Source: Simmondsia chinensis
Lineage: Eukaryota > Streptophyta > Magnoliopsida > Caryophyllales > Simmondsiaceae
Direction of reading: 5' to 3'
Assembly (NCBI GenBank): GCA_018398585.1
Contig: JAGTTD010000003.1
Location: 9,246,637-9,310,636, forward strand
DNA length: 64,000 bases
Shown here piece after piece: positions 1-10,730 of the stretch. The notes beneath the pieces were generated by a model. The model had not been told where the DNA came from. It saw only the letters and a list, made by a program, of their open reading frames with translations, and did not search any database. Position 1 is the first letter of the stretch. Every line of letters begins with the position of its first letter. Both the position numbers and the translations under genes were made by a program.

Positions 1-463
1 CTCTTTAGAAAGCAGAGCGCTCACATAAGTAGGCCTTGGATCTTTTGCACAACCCAAGTTAACCTCAAGGAGAGGGTCTTAAACTTCAGCCCTCAAATGC
101 TCCATCTTAGCTGGTACTACTCTTAGGTCTGACAACTTCAGCTCTATTTCTTTTTCCACCTGGACTTCGAAGCCATTTTTAGGAATAAATGGTTGCTTTG
201 CCCATAGTTGATCGTTAGCACGCCAAGCTACCAGCTTTGTAATGGCTTAGGAGATGGCCCTCTGGGCCTCGGTGAATAGTCTTAGCTTCCCTCCATAAGG
301 CCTCTTGCGCGACTTGAAGGTCCCCTTCATCAAGAAGTGCGCTCATGCATCCCTAGAAGCTAGAATAATCTGACTCTATATCTGCTTGATCAATCTCAAC
401 TTTAGTGTGTGGGTTATCAAGGATGGCTATCAGTTCTTGATGTTGGGCAATCTGGGGAGTGGT
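1..463 (-). pseudogene. gypsy pol fragment: linker between protease and reverse transcriptase
   Basis: Reading leftwards, the minus-strand translation gives a degenerate linker with stops, ending in VNLG...PRPTYVSALLS. That wording is typical of the segment just before the RT domain in Tat/Ogre-type polyproteins, and the RT itself would continue outside the window. The right edge is the target duplication GGT of the CACTA insertion, and the same reading continues beyond that element at 4340. No intact coding capacity remains. The domain identity rests on the conserved PRP-SALLS stretch and on its position relative to the protease. Confidence 0.6.
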
Positions 464-948
464 CACTACAAAAAAAGTAACCAATAGTAACAAACTAGAA
501 AATTTTCTGCTACAATTGATTTACCAATAGCAACAAAAATTTTCTTTTGTTGCAAATACAAAATCTCATACAAAGCTGACCCCTTTTGTAATAGAAAATC
601 AGTCTGTTGGTATTCTATATAGCATTACCAACAGTACATTTTTGTTTGTTAGTAAAGGTATTTTAATAGAAAATTTTTTATATGTCATGAGGTAAGAAAC
701 GAATTTTTACTTCCCTCCAATATTACGTTGTAAAAAAATTAAAAAATAATTTGTCAAAGACATATAGATAATTCAATTATATTAACTTTTTTGTCCTCTA
801 AATACATTACATAAATTTAATATTGGTAAGAATTTAAAAGTTTATGTCAATTCACAAATTTTTGGGTAAAATATTCCCACTAAAGCCCAAATTTGGGTAT
901 TAAAAATTTTATTAATATTTTATAAAATAAAACATATGCCCTAAATCA

Positions 949-1110
949 CAAGGGTTTGACACTCCTCTCCTTGTTCGTCTGCTTCACTCTCTCTCTGTTG
1001 CCTGCTTTTTGCTCTCTCTCTTCGCTCGCTTCACTCTCTCTCTCGCTCCTGTACGCTCTCTCTCTCTCGCTCGTCTCTACGCTTTCTCTTTCGCTCGTCC
1101 CTTCACTTGG
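949..1110 (+). repeat. CT-rich low-complexity tract in the CACTA leader
   Basis: A pyrimidine-rich stretch made of CTCTCTCT runs mixed with TCGCT units lies between the left terminus of the CACTA element and its first exon. Such tracts are common in plant 5' untranslated regions, so it may be the leader of the transposase transcript; that role is inferred. Confidence 0.5.
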
Positions 1111-1792
1111 CTCTTCACTTCTTTAATTTAGTTTTGTGTCCCTGTTGGAGGTTTGGTAGAGAGAAAGGGTTTGACACTGCAAGCTTGACTCTATTGTGAA
1201 GGTATCAATTTCGTGCTTCAATTTTGATTGTGATATAGTTTAATTCGCAGTTCACTGTCCAATTATACTAGGTTTATATTGTTTGAAAGTATTATAAATC
1301 TCATCTTTAGGTCTTCACTCTTTCGTTTCATCGTTTTGTTGTTTCAAGTACAAAATAGGGTTAGTTTGTAATAAAATAGGGTTAATGTAAGATTCCTATT
1401 AATTTGTTGAAGATTGAGCAGTTTAATGTAAGATTGCAGTCAATTTGTTGAGGATTGAATATTTTAATATATGATTATCTAATGTGTTAGTGTTTGGTGT
1501 AGTGTTAGTTTTGACGTATGCTATAATGATTAGTTTGTTCGATTTATGTGTGATTTTGAGAAAATATGAACTAAGCATACGGTGTTTTAAGATATTTCTT
1601 CTCTTAAAAATGCAGATTTCAATGAGTTCTAATGTATTAGATTATAATGTTTGATGCTTCATGATGATGAGTTCTGTTTTTGTCACATTTTTTAGCTTTT
1701 GATTTGTTTTGGTGCTTGTGTAGTGAATTTGAGCTGTTGATTCAGATTATAGTTAGTAAAATACAAATTACAAGGAATTTGAGTCTTGTAAC

Positions 1793-2755
1793 AAATCTTA
1801 CACTGTTCCTATGGTCAATAAGAGATTAGTATTTGTAATTAATGTACTTTTACTAATATTATGTCCTATTTTAATGATATTTATATATTCTAAGTGTAGG
1901 ATTTGTTTATATGGATGTGTTTAAAAACAAAGCTTGGGTGACAAGCTCACAAGTTTCACCTCAATTTCGCGAGGGTGTGGAAGCATTTGTTACTAATGCC
2001 CTTGCTATTATGAGTCGGTACCTTGCCTATGTGAGACATGTGCAAATCGATATGAGTTAGGCATAGATACAGTGAAATTTCACCTTACACTTAAAGGCAT
2101 GGATGATAATTATGCATGTAGCAAGTGGTATCTGCATGGGGAGGTGGAGTATCCCGAGCTAAATGATTTTTCTAGTGAGATGGAAACTTTTGATGAATCG
2201 TCAGATGATGGTATGGATGAAATGTTAGAAGATGCTTGTGGATTACATAGTCCTAATTTGAGTGAATCATCAGATCTTACACTATTCCTATGGTTAATAA
2301 GAGATTAATATATGTAATTTCACTAATATTTTGTCCCATTTTAACGACATTTATACATTCTAAGTGTAGGATTTGTCCATATGGATGTGTTTAAAAGCAA
2401 AGATTGGGTGAAAAGCTTACGAGTTTCACCTAAATTTCGTGATGGTGTGGAAGCATTTGTTACTGATGCGCTTGCTATTGTGGGTGCGGATGAGTCGATA
2501 CCTTGCCCATGTAAGACTTGTGCAAATCAATATGAGTTGGACATAAATAGAGTGAAACTTCACCTTACACTTAAAGGCATGGATGATAATTACGCACGTG
2601 GCAAGTGGTATCTCCATGGGGAGGTGAAGGATCCCGGGCTAAATGATTTTGCTAGTGAGATGGATACTTCTGATGAATTGTCATATGATGGTATGCATGA
2701 AATGTTAGAGGATGCTTATGGATTGCATTCTCCTAATTTGAGTGAATCATCAGAA
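1793..2755 (+). repeat. tandem duplication of the transposase-associated exon
   Basis: A unit beginning ATCTTACACT (1793) is repeated from 2274, with corresponding start codons 470 bp apart (1911 and 2381). The join lies at GAATCATCAG, after which the first copy continues into ATCTTACAC and the second into ACCACCTAA. Both units include about 115 bp of non-coding sequence before the ATG. The copies have diverged at scattered positions and by indels, so the duplication is not recent. Confidence 0.85.
1911..2308 (+). pseudogene. CACTA transposase-associated domain, first copy (frameshifted)
   Basis: This copy starts MDVFKNKAWVTSS and matches the intact second copy until after the codons for ALAI. 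There a 10-bp segment present in the second copy (GTGGGTGCGG) is missing, which shifts the frame. The downstream part stays readable in another frame and contains KFHLTLKGMDDNY and WYLHGEVEYP. The domain is the small Cys/His-containing N-terminal module of plant En/Spm-type transposases. In this copy the CPC motif reads CLC across the frameshift region. It ends in sequence that belongs to the start of the second repeat unit. Confidence 0.8.
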
Positions 2756-2788
2756 CCACCTAAAAGGGGGCGCAATGTTGAGGCTTAA
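2381..2788 (+). CDS. CACTA transposase-associated domain protein (second exon copy, truncated transposase)
   Basis: The 135-residue frame begins MDVFKSKDWVKSLRVSP and contains the pattern of the plant transposase-associated domain: W near residue 9, F-x-D-G-V at about 19-23, CPCKTC at about 42-47, HLTLKGMDDNY at about 60-70 and WYLHGE at about 75-80. In full-length CACTA proteins this module precedes the DDE transposase; here the frame ends after an acidic linker (SSEPPKRGRNVEA) and the DDE part is missing. A continuing exon could in principle exist downstream, but none is recognisable. It could make a DNA- or protein-binding fragment at most. The start is the ATG shared with the damaged first copy. 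Confidence 0.75.
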   Translation: MDVFKSKDWVKSLRVSPKFRDGVEAFVTDALAIVGADESIPCPCKTCANQYELDINRVKLHLTLKGMDDNYARGKWYLHGEVKDPGLNDFASEMDTSDELSYDGMHEMLEDAYGLHSPNLSESSEPPKRGRNVEA

Positions 2789-3171
2789 AATTTATATAAA
2801 CTCATAGAAGATGTAGATACACCATTGTATCCTGGATGTAATGAATTTACAAAGCTCTCATTTTTTCTGATGAAAATTGTTGCTTTTTTTTTTTTTGCTT
2901 TTAGAACATAGATTCGGGATTATAGTTTTTAATTTATTTCGTGTATAGTTTCTTAATATGGGTTCTTTTGTGCAGAATCCAAACAAGAGTTCGTACTTAT
3001 ATAAATCACATTTTTTCATCTTAGTCCTTTGCTGAACATTGATGTAAACAATGCAATTTTTATGGTTGGGTCAATTTAGAAGCAAACGCACTTGTGACTG
3101 GGGCATTAAAGATTTCATCTCAAAGTTGATATCAAAATTGATACAAAGTGAATTGTACAGGGACTAAAAGG

Positions 3172-3242
3172 AACATACCCAGTGCCTCATGGGCTCCCAC
3201 CTACACAGGGTCTGGGTGTACATGGACTAAATAGTTATAATT
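3172..3242 (-). repeat. fragment of an Au-like SINE (3' half), inside the CACTA element
   Basis: The stretch containing CAGTGCCTCATGGGCTCCCA and ACAGGGTCTGGGTGTAC is the reverse complement of the CAGACCCTG...GGGAGCC...GGCACTGG block seen in the better copies at 3790, 51122 and 51878. It lacks the TTG tail and the 5' part. Confidence 0.45.
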
Positions 3243-3383
3243 AATAGTGTATAAGGATCAAATTGGCTCAATGGGTATGTTTTTGTTTCAATTGCATGAT
3301 AAACCAAGGTGGGTATTGTATAGAGGTGTGCAGATGACAATAAAACTAGACAGGGACACTAGAGACTCCGAGATCTGGAGGGT

Positions 3384-3656
3384 ATGATGATTTGTCTTAC
3401 AATGGGAATCTCTCTGATGCACACGCTTATTTCTTTTAATGAAGACCTCATGCTTTTGTTATCAACTATGTTCTTTTACCATTGGACCAATGCTTTCTTT
3501 GCAATGACCATATTATCCACTTCGCTTATCTTTGGTTTGTTTATCTGTGTTTTACAGGAAGCTAGCTCATCTCGTGATGATGAAGTTTATTATGAGGAAC
3601 AAGATGGGGATGATGTATTAGAAGATGAGGATGATGCAATGGAAGATGGGGAATGA
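3384..3656 (+). CDS. probable last exon of a CACTA accessory protein (acidic C-terminus)
   Basis: An open frame reads through a hydrophobic stretch (probably intron sequence translated by chance) into an acidic tail of about 32 residues, EASSSRDDEVYY followed by runs of D and E. A plausible splice acceptor, TGTTTTACAG, ends at 3558, so the true exon is probably 3559-3656 with stop TGA. Acidic C-termini are seen in second proteins of plant CACTA elements. The hydrophobic part 3384-3558 should not be taken as protein. Confidence 0.4.
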   Translation: MMICLTMGISLMHTLISFNEDLMLLLSTMFFYHWTNAFFAMTILSTSLIFGLFICVLQEASSSRDDEVYYEEQDGDDVLEDEDDAMEDGE

Positions 3657-3789
3657 AGTTTATTATGTGTTTTTGCTAAACCTGCAAATGATGGGAACAA
3701 TTGTATTGAATGTTGTGTTTTGCTCAACTATGTGTTTTTTTGATTGGATTTATAGATGATTCTAGTTGTATGTAATGCATGACAAATTT

Positions 3790-3912
3790 TTCCGTCGGAA
3801 ATAGCCTCCTTTCCACTCGGAAGGGGTAAGGCTGCGTACATCCACCCCTCCCAGACCCTGCTTATTGCGGGAGCCGCGAGGCACTGGGACTGTTGTTGTT
3901 ATGATGATGATG
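3790..3912 (+). mobile_element. Au-like SINE copy inserted in the CACTA element
   Basis: The segment carries CGGAAATAGCCTCC, then GGCTGCGTACATCCACCCCT, CCAGACCCTGCTTATTGCGG, GAGCC...GGCACTGGGAC, and ends in TTG repeats passing into ATGATGATG. The same order of blocks occurs in the copies at 51122-51250 and 51878-52017. The TTG-rich tail and the GCTGCGTACA...CAGACCC core are known features of the plant Au SINE family. I see no convincing pol III A/B boxes in the preserved part, so it is probably 5'-truncated. Confidence 0.6.
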
Positions 3913-4036
3913 TAGGGCTTTTGGTTTTGTTATTTTCAATTATGTGTTCTCATTGGTTGAAAAATAGAAATTTAGAAACAGAAGTACAATGCTTTTATTA
4001 ATAGCAATAGTGAAAGAACTATAATGACGTTGGTGT

Positions 4037-4336
4037 AACTTTGTTGCTGCTATAACCAATAGCAACATAAAGCACTTTGTTGCTGTAACCAATAGCAACA
4101 GAAAGCACTTTGTTGCAAAAGGCAATAGTAACAAAGCTAGCAACAATGACCAGTTTGTTGCTATTGGGGTGCAATAGCAACAACTCGCATTTCCTGTTGC
4201 TATAACTTTTAGTGACAGCAGCAATAGCAACAACGTAGTAACAAACAAAATTCTGTTGCTAAAAGCTATAGTAACAAAAAAATAGCCAATAGCAACAGAA
4301 ACTGCTTTGTTGCTATTGGCCACTTTTTTTGGAGTG
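4037..4336 (+). repeat. CACTA subterminal repeat array and right terminus
   Basis: About a dozen short motifs of the type CAATAGCAACA and its complement TGTTGCTATTG occur in both orientations up to the terminal GGAGTG. Their chance translation gives leucine-rich frames that are not genes. In En/Spm elements such motifs bind the element-encoded TNPA-type protein. Confidence 0.85.
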
Positions 4337-4339
4337 GGT

Positions 4340-4990
4340 CCTCTTCACTTCTAAAGGTCCCATACCATTTTCATAGAATTTTGCCTCAATATAGTTGGAG
4401 CAAGTTATGAATGGCTTGTCATATGCCATAACAATCTCATATTTGTCATGGTCCTAGAAGAATAATAGTTGGTGAAGTGAAGAAGGGATGTAGTAGTTGG
4501 AATGTAGCCAATCTCTCCCAAGCAAGGCATTATATCTTGAGGTAGTACCACTACAAAGCATGTTGTCAACTTACTCAAGCTGTAAACAATTAACTCAATC
4601 GAGATAACCCCTTCAGACTTAATGATGGCCTCTGAGAAGCCACAGATTGCCACATCTAAAGTTATGAAGTCATCTCGAGATTTTCCAATGACCCCAACAT
4701 ATATAAAGGCAAGACATTGATAGCTGTACCATTATACATTAGGAATTCACCAAGATGCCATCAAATTTGGCTTTGATGTATAAAAGCTTAATGTGTTTAT
4801 TTGCGGTAGAAGGCCCATCAAATAGCATCTTTATTACATCAAGAAGGTCATTAGTTGACTTGGATGTTGGTTTTAACTTTAAAACACAAAGGATCAGATT
4901 TACCTCTAAGAGATGCAACTGTAGCCAAAAGCTCCACCTTGGGATCTTTGTCTGATGTCACTGTTGGGAAAAAGATATGAATTTTGTTAA
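4340..4990 (-). pseudogene. gypsy retropepsin (aspartic protease) region
   Basis: On the minus strand, translation from about 4975 leftwards gives KDPKVELLATVASLRG, then LLDVIKMLFDGPSTANKHIK, NGTAINVLPLY where the family has the D-(N/S)-G-(S/T) active-site loop followed by ALNI(L/M)P, and FSEAIIKSEGVISIELIVYS. A further frame gives DKYEIVMADKPFITCSNYIEAKFYENGMGP in pieces. The order matches the protease of Tat/Ogre-type gypsy polyproteins. Several frameshifts and stops break it, and the catalytic Asp loop is degraded. At 4337 the reading stops at the CACTA target duplication and continues at 463. Confidence 0.65.
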
Positions 4991-5176
4991 AAAATAAACT
5001 CTGATGCCGACTATTGGGTTCACAGTTCTTAACTGTGGCCACAACAATAGGCACATATTAGATCACTTAAATTCAAAGACTCTTCTCTCTACCTAAGCCC
5101 CCGTCGGAGAGTCACGCTTCATGACACCTCATGTGTGAGAGTTCCAGGGAATAGGTTTATCTTTATAAACCCTTTG

Positions 5177-5189
5177 CCCTAATACCAGT
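5177..5189 (-). other. copia primer-binding site
   Basis: Immediately left of the LTR the plus strand reads CCCTAATACCAGT, that is TGGTATTAGGG on the element strand after two bases. This is a slightly mutated form of the initiator-methionine tRNA complement TGGTATCAGAG used by many copia elements. Confidence 0.6.
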
Positions 5190-7141
5190 TGTTGGATGAA
5201 TTACAAAAATTCTCCCTAAAGATTACGCAGCGGAACAGGTTTAGAATTTATAAAACTAAACCTATGGTTGTTTTAAAATTCTTAATTTTAAATCTACCGA
5301 CTTAAATTCATAATTTAAATTAACGGATCTAAATTTTTAATTTAGATCTACAGGTCTTTTACTCTAATACATTCATAACAATACATAAACTTAAACAGGC
5401 ATAATAACAAATAATGTAAATAAATAGAAAAGCGAAACTACAAGAAGAAGGAAAGAAAAACATACCTGAATTACTCCAATAAAAGAAAAACCAAAAAGAG
5501 AATAATATTCTTCAAAATCGAGACCCGAGACCTTCTACGCAATGACCTCGAGCTGCCCGGAGGGTGGGCTCCGAAAAATATTAAACCGGGTCTCCGAAAC
5601 AATTTTAGAGACTCTAAAGAATTATTTTGAACTCGAATGCCAAACCTCGGAATAAGCCCCTCTATTTATAGAAATATACCGGAGCAAAAAAATCTAATTA
5701 TAATCGAAAAAGGATTCGCTAGTTAACATCAAAACGTAGCGTATCATTACAAAAGGAGGGCAAAACGTGTCGTTTCGATGTGCCAAAAACACGCCTGTTA
5801 CTTTGACTTAGCGTGACACGTGGCGGGCCGCGATTGGCCCGCCCGTGCTCAAGCGGATAGCGTGTCACGCGCTGGTTCGTTTGATTCAATATGCGTGGAT
5901 CGCAAGCTGTATTTGCGATTTTTGCCTTTTTTTTTTTTGTTTCCACATGTAAAAATTCATCTTATGAATTTTAATTGTTCAAAATTATTTTATTTTATAA
6001 TTTTCAACTTTTATTCATCTCATGAATAATGTTTGGTAAAATTAATTTACCCAGCTTATGGGTAAATAATTCATCTCATGAATTCTTTAATATTTTTCTA
6101 ATGGCAATAAATAAAGAGGCTTGCGTAGGGACCTCGGGGACAATTTAAATCTAGCTCCAAATGCGTTAAATTAAATCATCTCATGATATTAATTTAATTA
6201 CCATTTAATGAGACTTAATTCCACTAAATAAATCTCACTGCACTCCAGACTTTAATTATTTATTCGATATCTTCCTAATATACTGTATTGATGACAACAA
6301 CCCCTCCACTAAATGTCCATGACAAAGGATAAATATAACTACTACCATTATCCTTCTCACAACTTCTTCATTAGTTACTGACTCACCCTTCACTGAATAA
6401 TTCATTTATACCTGAACATATTCACAGTATAAATTCCAAATGTCAAACACTTGGAATACTTTGGCCAAATTTTCCCAACCATTTAAATATTTGCGAATCA
6501 ACTAAGGGGACATCTGTATCTCTTAAGAGACTGTAGATTCCCTATTGAATACCTGATCCTTGTCACACTTCATATCGCTACCCAGTGTACATGGGATTTC
6601 AGTCATTCGTTTCAGACCTTACTTATTGTACACCAAAGTAACTAACGCTCCATGCACAAGTCCAGAATACTCTCAAGATTTAGAGTCGTCGTTCAAACAG
6701 TACAATGCGAATCACTCATTTTCGATAGTAGTCTAGAAATAAGTAACCCACATGGTCCAACTCAGTGTGTCAAACACACTAAACCAACACTTTTGGATCT
6801 CCATCCATATAACCAAGACAAGCCATCTAAAGTGTCACGTTATAGTCTTAACATACAAGTGGCCCAGACTTGTCTTTGACTATGAATCTTTCAAACAACA
6901 ATCCATATCATTTGTTCTAAGTCTATATGTGGCTTAGTCTCATAAACCACTTAGAACAAACATGTAAATTGTAGTATGAGGACTATACCCATCTCATGGA
7001 TGCCTCCCGAAAGAAAATCACATGCAGTATAAATGCTTACATACACGAATTTAACTAGGAAACGACTGGGACTTCAATTTTATTTATTGATTAAAATAAT
7101 ATATCCGTAATAAATCTGGATTTCAGGACACTGTTCCTAAC
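5190..7141 (-). repeat. copia LTR (about 1.95 kb)
   Basis: The plus strand begins TGTTGGATGAATTAC and ends CACTGTTCCTAACA, so the element-strand ends are TGTTAGG...CCAACA, with the TG...CA dinucleotides and short inverted ends. A PBS flanks it at the left and a PPT at the right. Contents include a GC-rich patch near 5820-5880 and otherwise AT-rich sequence with no gene. Confidence 0.7.
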
Positions 7142-7156
7142 AATCTCCCACTTGTC
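7142..7156 (-). other. copia polypurine tract
   Basis: The plus strand ATCTCCCACTTGTCT directly follows the LTR; on the element strand this is a purine-rich CAAGTGGGAGAT adjoining TGTTAGG. That is the usual plant copia arrangement of PPT and 3' LTR. Confidence 0.65.
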
Positions 7157-7159
7157 TTC

Positions 7160-8790
7160 AATCTAATTTATAACAAAGTCCATACTCACCCCTTTTAAGT
7201 TTGAACCATAAATCTACTGAGCCTAACCCTTAGTGAGCATAATTACTCTATTGTGAAATCAACAATACAATACTGCTTGACAATCCCTCACTAATGGCTC
7301 CCACTCCAAGGGCAAAGACATACTTAGACGTCGAACGTCTATCATATTAATTTGACTAAAAATCTTAAATCAGTATAACCAACTGAAACCAGCTCATCAC
7401 CTTGAAAGATCAGCATAGGAAATCTAGTTCTTCTCAAGAACTAGAGAAAGCACTTTACTGCGACCTAGTCCATTGGACCCAGATTAGACCAGCACCTGCA
7501 TACTATCCCATAGCATGGCAGACATCAAGTCTCGTGCACAACATGGCATACCTACCAAAGCACATGGAATATTCCTCAATTGCTCCTCCTATTGAGGTGT
7601 CCTAGAACTCTACTCAAAAGGGATAGAGACTCCATGCTATAACTTGATAACATCTTGTCAATATAAGTGGCTAAAGAAAGACCCAACATCCTACTCTTAC
7701 AACCTCGAAGAAACTTAATCCTAAGAGTAGAGCTGGCTTCTCCTATATCTTTCATATTGAGCTATCATGACAACCAAGTCTTTACAGCTAATGACACCCC
7801 TACATCATTCTCAATGAGCAGTATATCGTTGACATACAATACTAAGAAAGTCACTACTTTCTCTTAATATCATTTGTACACGCATGATTTGAGCAACAGA
7901 TTGCACAAAACTAGAAGACTTAATTGCTTCATTGTGGCTAAAAGGATCAGATTCAATGCCACGGTCAACCACTAAGGCTCCCGCTATGAACCCGTCAGGT
8001 GGCCTGACAATCCTCCCACCACACCTAAGCTCTCGTGTATCTAGAACATTTTCATTCCTATCAGTAGGTGCATCTAATGCATCCACTGTGTCTTAAGTTG
8101 TGTTAAGCTGTTCAGAATTATTGTCATTTTCCTTTAATACTATTTTTGTTTTTGTTTTTATAGCTTACTTGCAAAATCCTTCTCTAAGTATTCTGCATTG
8201 TATTTACAAAAGACCTTTTAAATCAAAACTGTAGAAAAAACCATCCTTATTCCTTTTATTTGTAACACCATTCTGTTGCGGTGTAACCAGAGCAGAAAGC
8301 TGAGATCTCATCTCATTTTGCAGTTTAGAAATCCAAAAACTCACCCAAAAAATATTCACCACCTCGATCTAATTGAAGTGATTTAACTTGTTGACCAAAT
8401 TGCTTTTAAAATTCAGCTTTGTACTCTGTGAACATTTCAAAAGAGTCCGACTAATGTCTAATTAGGTAAACATATACATATCTTGAGTAATCATCACTAA
8501 ACATGAATAAATACTCATACCCACCTCTGGCCTGAACATGTGTTGGTCCACATACATCTATGTGAATCAGCTCAAGCAAGCCACCAACCCTATTGCCTTT
8601 ACTCTTAAAGACAGAATTGGTCACCTTTTATTCTATGCAGAATCCGCAAACTGGTAATGACCTCAAGTCCAAAAACACTATCAGTCCATCTTTCACCAGT
8701 CTTTGGATCCTGTTCGAATTAGTGTGACCTAAACTTTGGTGCCATGTGTAGGCAATATCACATTCAGGGTGTTATCTGTTAGAAGACTGA
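7160..8790 (-). pseudogene. copia pol remnant: GAG-pre-integrase, integrase, RT linker, RNase H
   Basis: Minus-strand reading gives, in order: HQSLGHTNSNRIQRLVKDGL (pre-integrase His motif, about 8750-8690); LLELIHIDVCGPTHVQARGG and SDDYSRYVYVYLIRH with LDRGGEY, which carries two Asp of the integrase DD-E core (8620-8280); RELRCGGRIVRPPDGFIAG (8030-7970), the linker before RT; and YAMLCTRLDVCHAMG (7560-7510), the conserved start of copia RNase H. Most of the RT catalytic region is not recognisable and is probably deleted. Stops and frameshifts are frequent. Confidence 0.7.
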
Positions 8791-8936
8791 ACAAGTGAAC
8801 TTACGTTAAATTCATTTAAACAATTACAATAGTTTTGATAAGGAAATAACATGAATAAACAATTCATTCATGTACATTTACGTTAAATTCATTCATAGTT
8901 TTGATAGTGAAATGGATGACTTGCTATGGATTTTAA

Positions 8937-10725
8937 TCAGTAGGTTCTTAAAGACTGAATATTCGTTTTCCGAATGAAGCTTAGAGATGTGCTAATGGCA
9001 TATCCCGTCATCCAGCGCACACTCCAATGATGGGAACTTTCATATTCTCTCAAGCACCAACCTATCGAATAAGTTGTTTGCTTGCCTACTGAGTATCGTT
9101 CAAGCTCATAGTCCTTGTAAAAAGGGAAATTGATTAGTCTTAACAATGCCTCGATCATTTGTAGCAAAGCCATTAATAACACTAACTTGAAGAGGACTGC
9201 GAAAGGGTCTTTTTCAACACCCATTTGTCCTTCTCCTGGGAAGATTAATTCCCTTGCATCAATGGCATCCTAAACCACATTTTTAAAGATCACGCAGTTC
9301 TTCATTAAGTGAGTAAAAAAATCATTCCATTTACAGTACACCTTGTCATTTAGTGAATTAGGTTCAAGTTTCCTATGTTTCCCTCTAATACTGAGTTTAC
9401 TGTTTTCCTCAAGTCAATCAAATATAATATCGGTCTAGAGAGGTCAAATGAGTACTTCCGCACGTCTTAGGATTCGTAAGACTTCATGGCTTTGACACCC
9501 TTCTTGACCAAAGGATTACAAACCATGGGAGGCCCTTTGATGTACTCAGCAACGTCAACTTTATATGAAAGATCTTCTTCCTTGTCAATCAAATCATGTA
9601 TGTAAGTTCCGTACATGCTAATTTTCTTGTGGCTTTCTTCCTTAAAAATAGCCTCATACCTAGCGACACATTCTATCAGCTGGAGGAGAGTTGTGAAGTT
9701 TGAGCCTTCAAATTTCTTCCAATATTCAATATCCAAGCCATTTAAAGCTAGCCTGGCATATTCAACCTCACGTAGAGCCACTGTGCATTTCAAGCTAGCT
9801 CTTTTGACCCAGTTAATGTAATCCTTAATGGATTCGCCAGTCTTTTATCCCATTCAAGCCAAGTTTGACATAGAGGTTCCTAGTTCCATCCTTAGGAACT
9901 AGGCCTAGAATTGCTTGGCCATGGCATCCCAACTGTAGATGAAATTAGGTGGTAAGCTAACGTGCCACTGGAAGATAGTCCCTGTCAGAGAACTAGATAA
10001 CAACCTAAGTTTCAAATATGGTTTGTCAGTTGCTTCCCTGCACTGGTAGTTGAACCTTGCCAAATGCTTGAGAGCAGACATGCTTCCTTCCCTTGAGAAA
10101 CGGGTGAACTCTGGGATTTTTTATCCTCAAGGAAAGGGTAATCCCTATCAATGTAATCAGGTCGTGGTTTATAATATAAGGGTCTGTTAACCCTTCTAAG
10201 GCCTGGCCTGTACATCTGCCCAATAAGGGCGGCCAACTAGTCTTAGAGGGGTAGGTTTAAAACATGGTTATGCACCTGCCATTATCAGCCAAGTGGCCAA
10301 GGGTCTCGAGGTGGATTAGTAGGATACCCTAAGCTCCCGTTACAATCGGATGTGGGCATGGTTTTTTCCCACGCATACGCAGGGTACGAACTCCCTTGAT
10401 CATTCTAGCAATTGGCTTGCTTGGCCACAAAGTATGTTCCAACAGATCCTTGGTTATGCGGCATGCCTAAGTGCACACCTATATTGATAGGCCATTGGGC
10501 CATTCTTGCCTAATCCATCCCTAAGGTTTGATCTTGAGGATGAAGGAAGTTAACTTACCCCCTACTCTTATATGTGGAAAGAGGTCTAGGAGGAAGGGCT
10601 TGGCCCCTAAGTTTGGGAACATGTTCCTGCAATCCTGCTCTGGGGCTCTGTCTGGGCCTTGAGGCAACCTCTGTAGCATAAGAAGGGTATGAATGGTTAT
10701 AGCCCCCCGTCTTAAGGACAGGCAT
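8937..10725 (-). pseudogene. gypsy gag core
   Basis: Minus-strand translation contains the retrotransposon gag domain: CTVALREVEYARLALNGLDI followed by EYWKKFEGSNFTTLLQLIE and VARYEAIFKEESHKK (9793-9467), preceded in other frames by LPPNFIYSWDAMAKQF and WVKRASLKC (9980-9800). Further right are capsid/N-terminal pieces with RPLYYKPRPDYIDRDYPF (10190-10130). The frame is broken at many points. The left border at about 8937 is where recognisable gag ends and the copia fragment begins; the right border is the target duplication of the RRM-carrying element. Confidence 0.65.
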
Positions 10726-10730
10726 GACTT

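Larger units (their letters stand above)
464..4336 (+). mobile_element. CACTA (En/Spm-type) DNA transposon, non-autonomous, 3873 bp
   Basis: The left end reads CACTACAAAAAAAG and the reverse complement of the right end reads CACTCCAAAAAAAG, and the match continues through a CCAATAG(T/C)AACAAA block. The element is bounded by a 3-bp direct repeat GGT (461-463 and 4337-4339), the target-duplication length of this superfamily. Subterminal copies of a CAATAGCAAC-type motif in both orientations crowd the right end and are sparser on the left. Inside are two tandem copies of an exon for the transposase-associated domain and a short acidic final exon. The DDE transposase body is absent, so it would need a transposase supplied elsewhere. 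A SINE copy sits near its right end. It interrupts the gypsy protease/linker region. Confidence 0.92.
4991..8936 (-). mobile_element. Ty1/copia fragment with a single LTR between internal 3' and 5' parts
   Basis: In minus orientation the order is integrase, RT linker, RNase H (8790 down to 7200), a polypurine tract, one LTR of about 1950 bp (7141 down to 5190), then a primer-binding site and about 200 bp of leader (5189 down to about 4991). The fragment separates the gypsy gag from the gypsy protease. Neither an LTR at the outer right end nor one at the outer left end is recognisable, and I found no target duplication; both outer limits are approximate. All coding parts are broken by stops. 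Confidence 0.7.

Noticed and set aside
3940..4323. 127-codon leucine-rich minus-strand frame
   Set aside because: It is a translation of the repeated CAATAGCAAC subterminal motifs of the CACTA element.
6652..6937. Overlapping small plus-strand frames
   Set aside because: They lie inside the copia LTR with no conserved features.
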